Below are positions 22,783 to 32,610 of a stretch of 64,000 nt of DNA, one piece after another. The stretch covers positions 64,699,381 through 64,763,380 of the forward strand of contig OZ020611.1 of NCBI GenBank assembly GCA_963971575.1. The letters run 5' to 3'. Within the stretch, counting starts at the first letter, position 1; every line of letters begins with the position of its first letter. The translations under genes and the position numbers were made by a program. The notes under the pieces were generated by a model. It saw only the letters and a list, made by a program, of their open reading frames with translations, was not told where the DNA came from and ran no database searches. This DNA is from Liopterus haemorrhoidalis (taxonomy: Eukaryota > Arthropoda > Insecta > Coleoptera > Dytiscidae).

Positions 22783-23020
22783 AGGAAATAAAATTTCTTG
22801 AATACTCGTCAAAAGTTTATTAATAAAATATTAAGAGACGTTTCGACTGGTAAATCCAGTCATCCTCAGTCTAGAGTACGTTGTCAATATTTTGACCACC
22901 ACTATATATATATATATATATATATGTAGAAGAAATAAAAATTCTTATTTACTCGGCAATGTTGACGAGTAAATAAGAATTTTTATTTCTCCTTATACGA
23001 TTTTCGTCAAGAACTACATT
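22781..23020 (-). mobile_element. Penelope-like terminal segments (candidate)
   Basis: Two related stretches occur: GGAGGAAATAAAATTTCTTGAATACTCGTC at about 22781, and GAAATAAAAATTCTTATTTACTCG at 22932, the second of them duplicated inversely. Between them, the minus strand at 22840-22870 reads CTGAGGATGACTGG and then CCAGTCGAAACGTC, a hairpin flanked by CUGANGA-like and GAAA-like words. Such a phrase is frequent in the terminal repeats of Penelope-like elements, some of which carry hammerhead ribozymes. Here an extra base sits between the CUGAGGA word and the stem, and stems I and III are not evident. Confidence 0.4.
22931..22990. repeat. Perfect 25-bp inverted repeat, 10-base loop
   Basis: Arms 22931-22955 (AGAAATAAAAATTCTTATTT then ACTCG) and 22966-22990 are exact reverse complements around GCAATGTTGA. 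The arm resembles the edge of the neighbouring Penelope-like segment, so this may be a head-to-head junction of two copies. Confidence 0.9.
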
Positions 23021-23024
23021 CAAC

Positions 23025-23055
<31 letters not shown>

Positions 23056-23212
23056 TGTATTTTGTTTATTGTAAAAAAATTATCATGTAATATTTTTTAT
23101 TCTTATGTCTTTTCATATGACCTAACCTAATGTATCATTTATCTCTTTCTAAACATTTCTGTACTCTAACAGGTTAAATAATAATAATTATTATTATTAT
23201 TATTACTATTTT

Positions 23213-23420
23213 GGGGTTTGTCAGGTCTTGACAAGCGTCCACTAATTTCAAACTTCAGCAACCTTTTGAGCCGCGTCATACTAGAGACTAGTGGAGCTAA
23301 ATACACACGACTGCATCCCAAACCCTGGCGATATGCAGCCGCGGAAATTACGCCAGATCCAGTGCCCGCACAATGCGGAGCGACCCGAGCAGCACTGCTT
23401 TCTGCATCCTGCAGACATTA
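23213..23420 (-). pseudogene. R4/Dong-like LINE copy A, 3' end only
   Basis: On the minus strand this ends TTGACAAGACCTGACAAACCCC and abuts (ATA/TTA)n at 23172-23210. It covers the last coding codons (MQKAVLLGSLRIVRALDLA, stop) and about 130 bases of 3' untranslated region. It is truncated at about 23420. Closely matching copies lie at 27467-30386. Confidence 0.85.
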
Positions 23421-24140
23421 ATTCTTAAATTTACGTTTAAAAATTTTACAATTAGATATGAGTTTAAAATCTTCAGGTGCAGCATTATAAATTTTATTAT
23501 TATTATTATTATATTTTATTGTTGGGGCGTTTATATCGGGGAGCGCCATTTACGGGGCGCATATGTCGGGTAACTACAGATAAGATATGTTTACGTGAAG
23601 TGCCTATTGTCCACGCTGAATCTACCGTTAGAAAAGTCTCTCGACGCTATTGGTTGCAGTGTACGGATTTCTATACGAAACTATAAAAATCGTTAGAACA
23701 TAAAAACTAAATTTTTCTCATAGTCCATATCACATATTTTTCATATTTATGACATTTAAAAAATTTTAAATTCAGTAATGTTGATATTTAGGTCAGTTGA
23801 TAATAAATTCAACATCCCATCATAATTAAATTGTCGATGAATCACACGCTTAAATCTACTAACATTATTATGTATAATGTTATTGAATTTTAAAATACGA
23901 AAATTGCAAAAATAAAAGGCAAAAATATGACATGCATGACAACGATATGATATTTAAATGTGCATCCATCCTTGACCTATATAATCCTGCGTCCATATAT
24001 GATTTCATAGAAAATAAATATATGTGGACTTCTACTGAAATTTTCACGTCGTTTTTAAAAATATCTTTCATATATTTTTTAATTTAATTGTATTATTATT
24101 GGTTGCGTTTTTATTTTTGTTTTTTTATTTTTTTCTAATT

Positions 24141-24228
24141 AAAAATTTAATAAATGAGGTTCCACCGAGATTTGAACTCGGATCGCTGGATTCAAAGTCC
24201 AGAGTGCTAACCATTACACCATGGAACC
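24141..24228 (-). tRNA. tRNA-Gln (anticodon TTG)
   Basis: The mature gene is 24157-24228 on the minus strand, 72 nt. The 7-bp acceptor stem GGTTCCA/TGGAACC is perfect. The D arm is GTGTAATGGTTAGCAC, the anticodon arm CTGGA-CTTTGAA-TCCAG with anticodon TTG, and the T arm CCGAG-TTCAAAT-CTCGG. The discriminator is T. A TTTTT Pol III terminator follows at 24141-24145, included in the span. All stems pair, and the A and B boxes are intact, so this looks like a working gene rather than a SINE head. No other host gene is near it. Confidence 0.95.
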
Positions 24229-24353
24229 GATGTAACGTTGCTTCTAATCTAATAATAATCTTTGGCTTGAGTACTTGTTTTATCAAATGTCGATAACCTC
24301 TGCTATGTTTGTACGCGAATTATTACACTAATAATCTGTACCTGAGTGATGAG

Positions 24354-24900
24354 CAGTAGCAGACTGGGCTGGCGGGACACCGGGAGATTTTTTCAGATTT
24401 TTAGTTTAACCTGTTTGGGGTTAAAGGGTGCGAGACAATGATTCTTTAGTACATTTTTGGAAAATATCGTATTACGATAAAAAAAATTGAAAAACTACTT
24501 TTAGTTTCTGAATCTACGTCTTAAGAGCTTAAGATACAACACGAAAATTCTATAATTCTGATAAACTAAAAAAAAAAAAAAAAGTCAACGACACAAAAGT
24601 ATTCTATATTTTTCGAAAAACTAATTTGATCAAAAATTTTTGTTGAACTATTCCGGTTCCCATCAATATGTATTATTGATATTTTTTTCAGGTTTTTAGA
24701 TCAATCCCTCTGTGAAATAGGGTGGGGGAATAAAGATTTTTTGACATATTATTTGTAAAAAGCACATTAAAAAAAATGGTTTTTCAAAAATAAAAATTTG
24801 CTTGTTTATCTATGTATTAAGAGGTTTTATATGATACCCCTATAAAAAAAATAAAAAACATTAATTTTTCATTTAATACATGAGGGGTCTAAATGCAAAA
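24354..24900 (+). mobile_element. Dispersed repeat (GATACCC / TTTTTCAGATTTTTAG family)
   Basis: Shared phrases appear here and at 42190-42690 and 42800-43040: CGAAAA.CTAAT.TGATCAAAAATT, TGTTGAACTATTCCGGTTC, ATGTA.ATTA.TGA, TTTTTTCAG.TTTTTAG, GGTGTGGGA, and a GATACCC word after TTTTAT. It is present here as two partial tandem blocks, behind a CAGTAGCAGACTGGG hAT-like tip at 24354. Non-coding and degenerate. Confidence 0.65.
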
Positions 24901-26340
24901 TCCACCATGTCCACATTTAAGAAAAATTAGTTATGCACGGCATTCTGCTCTTTGGTGGACAGAATAATATAGCAAAAATTTGTGCAAAATCCACTTAGTA
25001 GAATATAAAATAACTATCCAAAACATGGTTGTGAGTGCAAAATCCGCTATGTGTACAAATTTTTTTCCCCAAAATCTGCCATGTTCAAATTGACCAATAG
25101 CGATCGACCATGCTGTGAGCTGTCTGGAGGTTACGCTCATTTTTAGATCAGTTGCTAGAGCATAATAGGTGTTGAATATTTATTATTGTTGTATTATTAC
25201 GGTAACAATGGATGGATATTGGTGTATCAATTAAAAATACGACTCCAGAATGCAGCCGTAAAAAATTGTGCAACAACAAAAGCCTCTTTTTTCTGGACTG
25301 AAAGCACCACTTAGTTGCAACACCCGCCAAGTCCAAACTTTAGATGTTTTTTTTATGTAATCCTGCTACCAATATTTGATCTGATACCCTCTATTGGTAA
25401 ATAATCATAATACAAGACAATTAAAAAGAATTGTTTGTAAAAATATGACAAAAGAAACTACTGTAAACCGCAGGGCGTAAAAGAACATTGTAAAATCAAT
25501 TCATTTATAAGTACTTGGTAATTTATTGAATTATATTTTTTAAATGTATGAGTATAACTCAACCAGCGATCCGTGGCGTCCAATATTTGCATGCGCCATC
25601 ATCTAACAGAAAAGTGGTAGTTAGCGCGCATTTCGTGTCTTTCTTCTTACTATCTCTCTATGCGCAGAACTTCTCCCATCCGCCATGGGTCGCCGGTTGG
25701 GGTATATAGGATTTTATTATTTAATTTTAGTTAATATATATATTTATGTCATATAGATGGGCTATAGCTATATGCTAGTCGTAAATAGCCAAAGTTGCTG
25801 TACGCCAAAAATGTTTTATGTAATTTCTCACAATTTTATGAAATTGTATTCAGTATATATGGCCACGAACCAATATTTTTTTTCAGGTACTGTTATGGGT
25901 CACGGAACACACTTTGAAAAACCCTGCTATAACTAATACAGCTACTATAAAACTTTGTAGTACTGCTTCCTTCTTATTTTTATTATATGCTTCGTGCATG
26001 CGACAGAAAACTAAATATATTTTAGAATTTTATTTTATAACCTCACATTATGTGGTTCGTACGTATTTATTATGTTTTTAATATATTTATTTTGTTCCAT
26101 AAAATTTGGCAGAAAATTATGTGTTTGTGCATTGAGAAGATATGCTTTTTGATACGGGGTTTTATTAAAAAATTGATCAACTATGTTAGCTGTCTGTAGC
26201 ATAGTTTATACATTAAATTACAGTGTTTGATTTGTGAACAAAGGTGGCAGAAATAGGAAGCTGTGCTTTTGTACACAAATTAATATGAGACGAATAATGA
26301 TTAGTAACAAACATATGAAGCTCGCACATTGTCAACAATT
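24895..26340. other. Non-coding DNA; degenerate GCAAAATCC repeats at 24895-25090
   Basis: The word GCAAAATCCRC, often followed by ATGT.CACA, recurs at 24895, 24983 and 25037, with a diverged form at 25070. A further related phrase (TTGCAACACCCGCCAAGTCC) lies at about 25315. This looks like a decayed tandem. From 25340 to 26340 no gene or transposon domain is recognised. Confidence 0.4.
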
Positions 26341-26351
26341 TCTTACTATTA

Positions 26352-27131
26352 CAGTAAGACCTCGTTTAGCGCTTTCTTGATTAACGTTGATTCGATATAA
26401 CGCGGTCTGCTCGAAGCCTAAAAAAAAGCTCAAAATTTACACTGATTCAAATTATCTCGGCATATCATTGATTAGTATCCAAGGTATCCGAGGATTCTCT
26501 ACGAGAAGAACCTATCGTTGGCCAAATTGTCAACTTAATCGATACAGCGATACAGCAGGACTAGACGATGTAGATGAGCAAGATATTGAGGAATTATTGC
26601 AGGTCTCTGGTTAAAGCCTTACCAACGACAGTCTTCAAGAACTGACGAACAAGGAATTCATGTAGAACTTGAAAACTGTGATTCTCAAAACAAAGAAACC
26701 AAAGAACTTGCTACAGACTTCCGTGGTAAAAGTTTCGTAACGGTAACTGAAATTGTTAAACAAAACGTACTGAATGATCCAGATTTTGAAAGGAATGTAG
26801 ATGCAAGACGAGGTGTTTTGGATGCGATCTCCTGCTACCGACATTTGCTCAACGAGAGAGAAAGAAAGCGACAAATGACATCGCAGAATTTCAAAAGAGC
26901 CAGGACCTTCATTTATGTGTGCATATATTTATGTGTTATGTAACATTTATAATTATGCAAATGAATATCAAAATAACTTAAAATCAAAGTAAAATTTGTT
27001 TAAATATGGTCACGTCTTCCATTCTCCATATTTACTATATGTTAAAATGACTTCGTTTAATGCTGCTTTATTTAGCGCTTTGTCGTGCAGGAACGCATTC
27101 TAAGCACTAAACGAGGCCCCCCACTAAACTG
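26352..27131 (+). mobile_element. pogo/Tigger-like element, internally deleted
   Basis: TA lies on both sides (26350-26351 and 27132-27133). The tips are CAGTAAGACCTCGTTTAGCGC on the left and CAGTTTAGTGG..GGCCTCGTTTAGTGC on the right (reverse complement), in the style of pogo/Tigger termini (CAGT..CTCGTTTA). The remaining 780 bp includes a transposase C-terminal piece (LDDVDEQDIEELL) but no DDE core. Confidence 0.85.
26387..26880 (+). pseudogene. pogo/Tigger transposase C-terminal remnant
   Basis: The frame 26387-26614 ends with TAGLDDVDEQDIEELLQVSG, and the next bases, in another frame, give LTNDSLQELTNKEF. In Tigger-type transposases the acidic D(V)xExDIEELLxxHxEELTNEDLxEL tail follows the DDE domain. 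The catalytic domain and the CENP-B-type DNA-binding domain have been lost. Confidence 0.75.
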
Positions 27132-27152
27132 TACTAATAATACTAATTAATA

Positions 27153-27313
27153 ACGGTATTCCGCACACGGAGCTACTCTGAAGTAATTCTGAAGTGATAG
27201 AAACGGATTCACGAAAAAATCTTCCCTCCACGCTAGAATGCACTAAATTGCAATTTTTGACGAATCACCAACCCGCTGCATTTCTTCAGAGTAGCTCCGT
27301 ATTCGAACGGCCT
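27153..27313. mobile_element. MITE with ~30-bp TIRs
   Basis: The left edge is ACGGTATTCCGCACACGGAGCTACTCTGAAG. The right edge, reverse-complemented, is AGGCCGTTCGAATACGGAGCTACTCTGAAG. The inner 17 bases match exactly and the outer part is diverged. The flanks TAA and TTA would suit a 3-bp target as in PIF/Harbinger elements, but this is not firm. It lies 22 bp from the pogo element. Confidence 0.7.
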
Positions 27314-27466
27314 TAGTTTCTTTTAGTTTTAGTTTTAGTTTTATTTTCTACGGTCTGTACTGCACTCTCCCGGAATTTTGTCACTTCATAGGTCCCATTG
27401 AATATTTTTTATTTTTTAGATATATTATGTATGTATACTTTAATAATTAATAAATTATTATTATTT

Positions 27467-27803
27467 GGGGTTCGCCAGATCTTGACAAGCGTCTACTAAT
27501 CGCAAGCTTCAGCAACCTTTTGAGCCGCATCCTACTAGAAACTAGTGGAGCTAAATACACACGGCTGCATCAGTAACCCTGGCGATATGCAGATGCGGAA
27601 TTTACGCCAGATCCAGTGCGCGCACAATGCGGAGTGGCCCGAGTAACACTGCTTTCTGCATCCTGCAGATCAAAGAGGTGGCGGGAAGTCCATCCCGGCC
27701 CCATCTACAGGCGGGAATGGACTCAATTCCAACTATCAGGATTATAAGCTTAAATTTATACCCTGGATACATCTTTCTAAGCTCGGACAGAGAGATACAG
27801 AGA
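27467..27803 (-). pseudogene. R4/Dong-like LINE copy B, 3' end
   Basis: On the minus strand this runs from a truncation at about 27803, next to ATTATTGTTGTTATTATT, to the 3' terminus GGCGAACCCC beside (ATA)n at 27457-27466. It includes part of the endonuclease C terminus and the conserved 3' tail, with substitutions relative to copy C. It lies head-to-tail with copy C, separated only by TTA repeats. Confidence 0.85.
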
Positions 27804-27807
27804 GATT

Positions 27808-27811
27808 ATTG

Positions 27812-27864
<53 letters not shown>
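27808..27864. repeat. (TTA)n tract between LINE copies B and C
   Basis: About 57 bp of TTA/ATT units join the 5' truncation of copy B to the 3' terminus of copy C. Translation of this tract gives poly-Leu, poly-Tyr or poly-Asn ORFs that are not genes. Confidence 0.95.
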
Positions 27865-27866
27865 TT

Positions 27867-28550
27867 GGGGTTTGTCAGGTCTTGACAAGCGTCCACTAAT
27901 CTCAAACTTCAGCAACCTTTTGAGCCGCGTCATACTAGAGACTAGTGGAGCTAAATACACACGACTGCATCCCAAACCCTGGCGATATGCAGCCGCGGAA
28001 ATTACGCCAGATCCAGTGCCCGCACAATGCGGAGCGACCCGAGCAGCACTGCTTTCTGCATCCTGCAGATCAAAGAGTTGGCAGAAGATCTACAGGCGGA
28101 AATGGACTCGATTTCCCTTCGATAGGAGGCTTTCATGCCACCCAAAACACCAATTATCAGGACTACAAGCTTAACTTTATACCCGGGATACAGCTTTCTA
28201 AGCTCGGACAAGAGGTCCATATTCTTGGACCTATTTTCCTCCTCCTTGAGAGAGATATTCTTCTCAGCTGTAGTTGAGAATTCAATCACAAATATCTGTT
28301 TGGTCTCAATTTTTAGGAGGGTTATGTCCGGCTCAGTTGCTGCTAGTAACCTCGAGGTGAGGCGCGACTAATTCAAAAAAAATGCGGAACTTGGAATTTT
28401 CCACCACCGATTCTATGTCAGAAGGAACGTACTGTATTTGGTCAATACTATAGGCATATCTAAGATGATAGTGGAGCACGCGGAGAGCAGCATTATGTCA
28501 AAACACGTAGCTCGACGCTGCAAAAGATGGACAAGCAGACAAGCAGATAA
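27867..28550 (-). pseudogene. R4/Dong-like LINE copy C, restriction-like endonuclease end
   Basis: The minus strand reads from 28550: an NAALRVLHYHLRYAY stretch, YVPSDIESVVENSKFRI, a damaged endonuclease core, then IEFSTTAEKNISLKEEENRS, LLSELRKLYPGYKVKLVVLIIGVLGGMK and CRMQKAVLLGSLRIVRALDLA with its stop at 28002. About 135 bp of 3' untranslated DNA follows, ending at 27867. Restriction-like endonucleases (PD-(D/E)XK fold) are the C-terminal domains of the R2, R4 and NeSL groups of LINEs. TTA repeats flank both ends (27808-27864 and 28551-28572). Confidence 0.88.
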
Positions 28551-28574
28551 ATTATTATTATTATTACTATTGTA

Positions 28575-29390
28575 AGTAGATAGTAATAATCGTAGATAAA
28601 TAAAAAGTCCAGTGTGACATTTCCTTGAATGTTGCTCACATCTAAGACCGGTTAGGAAATACCGTGCTAGACATTTTCAGCTCGAAGTTACGATATTGTC
28701 TGTATAGACGTCTCTTCTGCTAACTGTGCCACTCGGAGCTCAGGTTAATTAAATATATCGACACACTCCCACCTACACATTTACACACAGACAGAAACTC
28801 TTCTCAATAAAGGCTGATTTATGTTCACTTACTTCAACAAAGTCAATTTTAAGAAAAGATCTCAAGTTGTCTAAAGTTAAATTTACTAGAAACACAATAT
28901 TTTCAGAGCCACTTTCGTAGCACTACAGATAGGTAATTCTAGTCTAAAATGTCAAGTATACACTTGACATGTCTTCACTGGAAAATGTGACAAAATGTAC
29001 AAATATACGATTGGGGTAGATTAACTTCAATATAACTCAGAAGATGTCTCACAAGCTAGAAATAAAAAATATCACAGTATAATATGGATACGATTTCTCG
29101 ATATTATTTTTGAATGTGGCATGCTTTAGTTGGAAATTAGGATAATTTATCGACAACAATTGATCGAAAACAATTGATGGAATAGGAAAATTGATCTTAT
29201 TTTAACAAGTTGTTTTTTAGCATAAGTTTTGTAAAAAAGGCAACGAATTATTAATAATTTATTTTAAAGAAGTTTTAAACAATAAGTAACTGATATAAAA
29301 AATAATATCAATACTGAAAATATGAAATACTTAGTAAGAAATAATAGTAATGTATTCTTATATAAATAAGACATAATATTATTATTATTA
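28575..29390. other. Non-coding DNA between LINE copies
   Basis: No gene or repeat family is recognised in these 800 bp. Confidence 0.4.
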
Positions 29391-29394
29391 TTAT

Positions 29395-30035
29395 GAGGTT
29401 TGTCAGGTCTTGATAAGCGTCCACTAATCGCAAACTTCAGCAACCTTTTGAGCCGCGTCATACTAGAGACTAGTGGAGCTAAATACACACGGCTGCTTCT
29501 CAAACCCTGGCGATATGCAGTCATGGAAATTACGCCAGATCCAGTGCCCGTACAATGCGGAGTGACCCACTTTCTGCATCCTGCAGATCAATGAGTTGAC
29601 AGAAGATCTGCAGGCGGGAATGGACTCGATTTCCCTTCGAAAGGAGGCTTTCATACCACCTAAAACACCAGGACTACAAGCTTAACTTTATACCCTGGAT
29701 ACAGCTTTCTAAGCTCAGACAAGAGATCCATATACTTGGACCACTTTTCCTCCTCCTTGTGAGAGATATTCTTCTCAGCTTGATTTGAGAATTCGATCAC
29801 AAATATCTGTTTTGTCTCGATATCCAGGAGGATTATGTCCGGCTTAGTGGCTGTCAGTAACCTCGAGGTGGGGAAGGAGTAATTCCAATAAATTCGGCAC
29901 TTGGAATTTTCCACCACCGATTCTATGTCAGAAGGGACGTACGGTATAACCGGTATTTGGTCAGTACCATAGGCATGTCTAAGATGGTAGTAGAGCACGT
30001 GGAGAGCAGCATTATATCGAAACACGTAGCGTGAC
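29395..30035 (-). pseudogene. R4/Dong-like LINE copy D, best endonuclease core
   Basis: The minus strand reads NAALHVLYYHLRHAYGTDQ, then PSDIESVVENSKCRIYWNY, then KPDIILLDIETKQIFVIEF, then KYMDLLSELRKLYPGYKVKLVV. KPD...E with hydrophobic strands between is the PD-(D/E)XK active-site pattern of the restriction-like endonuclease of R2/R4-type LINEs. A 7-bp deletion relative to copy E near 29684 shifts the frame before the C terminus. The copy starts and ends in TTA repeats (30036-30063 and 29377-29393). Confidence 0.88.
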
Positions 30036-30063
30036 TTATTATTATTATTATTATTATTATTAT

Positions 30064-30386
30064 GGGGTTTGTCAGGTCTTGACAAGCGTCCACTAATCGC
30101 AAACTTCAGCAACCTTTTGAGCCGCGTCATACTAGAGACTAGTGGAGCTAAATACACACGTCTGCATCCCAAACCCTGGCGATTGTCAGACACGGAAATT
30201 ACGCCAGATCCAGTGCCCGCACAATGCGGAGTGACCCGAGCAGCACTGCTTTCTGCATCCTGCAAATCAAAGAGGTAGCAGAAGATCTGAAGGCGGGAGT
30301 GGACTCGATTTCCCTTCGAATAGGAGGCTTTCATACCACCCAAAACACCAACTATCAGGACTACAAGCTTAACTTTATACCCTGGA
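30064..30386 (-). pseudogene. R4/Dong-like LINE copy E, 3' end
   Basis: On the minus strand this begins, truncated, at GGGTATAAAG (30386) and runs through YKVKLVVLIVGVLGGMKASY to the 3' terminus at 30064, which abuts (ATA)n. Copies E and D form a second head-to-tail pair joined by 28 bp of TTA repeat. The 5' edge at 30386 borders ordinary sequence, not TTA. Confidence 0.85.
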
Positions 30387-30389
30387 ACT

Positions 30390-32320
30390 TCAAACGATAG
30401 GTAAATAACTGTATAAAATGATAATGCTACTTTTTTATTCCACGGATCACCTGATTTTCTTATTCTCAATAATTATAGGGTGATCCTCGTAATAAGCCTT
30501 GTGGACTTAAGCTTACAATACAATTTAATATTGCTTTGCTTATCGACCATCGTTTTTCTAATTTAATTACCAGCCTAAGTTCATTTTAATTTCATAATAT
30601 GTTAAGCCACACCGATGATGCGGGTTTGATAGCACACGTTCATTTTCTCACTTTTGAATTAAAAAGTAAAATTATAAAACGATTTTAAAACTAATACTTT
30701 ACTAAAATTTTGGAAAATTCATGCCCAAGTTTGTAATCAACTTACTAAAATGGTACTCCTTGTTCTTTCAGGACATCCGTCCCTGTTTTTAAAGACGGAT
30801 AAAGTAAGTTGAAGGGGAAAAGAGAAAAAGATATAGCTTTTTGATCACAGGCTGGAAATAAACGACTTTCAAATTTCTGAAGAGCGTTGGAACGGTTGTC
30901 ATAATTACTTATATTCAGAAAGGAGATTACCTAAGCATAATATATTGTTTGCTATAAATTTTACTAGATTAATGGTAGAGCTTCTTAATTGCATTTTCTA
31001 ATTACTTTAGCTAATGCCACACACAAATTTTGAATAATAAAAATGTAAATATCAGTTTGATTTAAATTTATTTTGACGGGTTTTTGGTGGTTGCGCTCAA
31101 TGATAAAATTACTATCAGGCTTTGGGATTATATTTGTAATTTAACGTTAGTGAAATTTCTGAGAGAGATTATTTTACGTCCTTTTAGAAGAGGTCAGTAA
31201 CGTATCAAACTACACTTTATAAGAGTTATAAGCGATGAAAAAATACAAGGGAATCAACAAACTAATGATATTCAGTAATAAATGCATAAAAGTTTGTAGC
31301 TATTCCTGGCCAAACGCCATACCATATCTCTGAAAGGTCACATACCGAAGTCTTATAGAAATAGATATTTAAAATTTTATTTAATAAACGCTGAAAAGAT
31401 TACACTTTCAAGATTATCACAGATATTTTATGACGTATATACTTGAATACAAAACAAAATTAGACAAAATTATAAATGAGGATTTCATAGAAGCCAGTGG
31501 AGACCATAATTGAAGAAGGATTGCTAGGATATCTGGGAAATATACGCAAAATGTGCGAAGACAAAATAGTACAAAAAGATTTTGTAATTAATACCAGGAA
31601 TATCGAGAAAAATACAATACAAAATAAGCTACAATGAAGAGAGGTGCTGAAAGTAGGAATATAAAACAACTATAAAACTTATATCATTCTGAAACTTGTT
31701 TATACTTTCTAAGCTTGATCTTGGTTTATTTGTATTATTGTATTACGCACAAATATAATCGAAAAAATACACGAAGAGCACAATAGAAACAAATGTGGAT
31801 AATAACGTCAGAAAATAATTAACTCGACTACAAACCCATTCGTTCACCGCTTGGTAGCAAAGATTAAGGATAAGGAAAAGCACTTGCTTAAACTCAAAAA
31901 AAAAAAGAAAGAGAGCCCGCCCTAACTTTACCTTATTACGATCCAGTGAAAATTAAGCAGAATGGATAAAAGAATTCTGGAGATAAATAAATCAAACCGC
32001 TTAAAATCAGACCAGATGGCAGCTCTATGTTTTAGTTTCCAAAATGTCTTGTCATTCACAAAAACAAATATGTATTTATCAGAAGAAAAAACAAAACCAA
32101 GTACGTTGTTAGCCCTAGCGCTCATTGTAGTAACATTGATAGTGATATAACAATGTTCTAGCTCCATGTAAATCACTTCTAGCATGTCCAAAATAACGTT
32201 ATTGGTCACTTTCAGCAATTTCACATTTTTATTTGTTTCTAACTTGCTAAAGCTGATTTTTATTATAATTTTTTATGTTATGCATATGTTCCTTAAATCC
32301 AATACTTATTTATTTCTTTT
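30390..32320. other. AT-rich non-coding DNA
   Basis: No recognisable gene. The minus-strand 98-codon ORF at 31928-32224 is hydrophobic at its C terminus (FISRILLSILLNF) but matches no family I know. Confidence 0.4.
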
Positions 32321-32329
32321 TATTTGCCC

Positions 32330-32610
32330 TATATAAACATGTTTATAACAATTGTTGATTTTTCCAAGTTTTTGATTTTGTTTTTGAGGTTTTCTAATAG
32401 GTCTTTTAACTTGGTTACTTTAAAAAACTGGCAAAATAGTGTTAAATCTTTTAAAGTCCTCCGCGATAAGAACAATCTCTGTATATTTATAGTTTTGTAT
32501 GTCATCTATAAATATACTGTAAAGGACCGTTCTCAAAATTGTCCCGTGGGTTACTCCTGAATCAATAGTTTTTAAGAATAAGTACGAATATTTGAAGTTC
32601 ACCAAATAGT
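32330..32610 (-). pseudogene. Highly decayed LINE reverse transcriptase core
   Basis: The minus strand at 32420-32605 reads DSGVTHGTILRTVLYSIFIDDIQNYK and then LIAEDFKRF. These line up with the (S)GVPQGSILGPLLFxIFIxDI and LYADDxKLF motifs of LINE polymerases. The active site (YADD to IAED) and PQG (to THG) are destroyed. Confidence 0.6.

Larger units (their letters stand above)
21517..23574. mobile_element. Element bounded by inverted arrays of a ~16-bp GC-rich unit
   Basis: The left edge (21521-21612) holds six tandem degenerate units of the form CCCGACAAATGCGCC. The right edge (23511-23574) holds the same words in inverse orientation: on the minus strand, TTACCCGACATATGCGCCCCG, then GGCGCTCCCCGATATAAACGCC. 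On both sides the array is followed inward by CAACAATAAAATAT, which confirms the two edges are one pair of termini. Inside are TA microsatellites, a LINE 3' fragment, a Penelope-like piece and a Dong-like LINE copy, all apparently inserted later. The superfamily is unknown and the target duplication unresolved. Confidence 0.7.

Noticed and set aside
21739..23056. CRISPR-like array in the TA-rich region
   Set aside because: The runs are plain TA dinucleotide repeats without unique spacers of constant length. The genome is eukaryotic.
27742..27975. Poly-Asn, poly-Leu or poly-Tyr ORFs near 27.8 kb and 30.0 kb
   Set aside because: They are translations of (TTA)n joined to the 3' UTR of the R4/Dong-like LINE. 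The real C terminus of that protein ends at a stop at 28002.
29660..30469. A single 269-codon minus-strand gene
   Set aside because: The ORF fuses two separate LINE copies (E and D) across the TTA tract. It begins in unrelated sequence and includes the 3' UTR of copy E, so it is not one gene.
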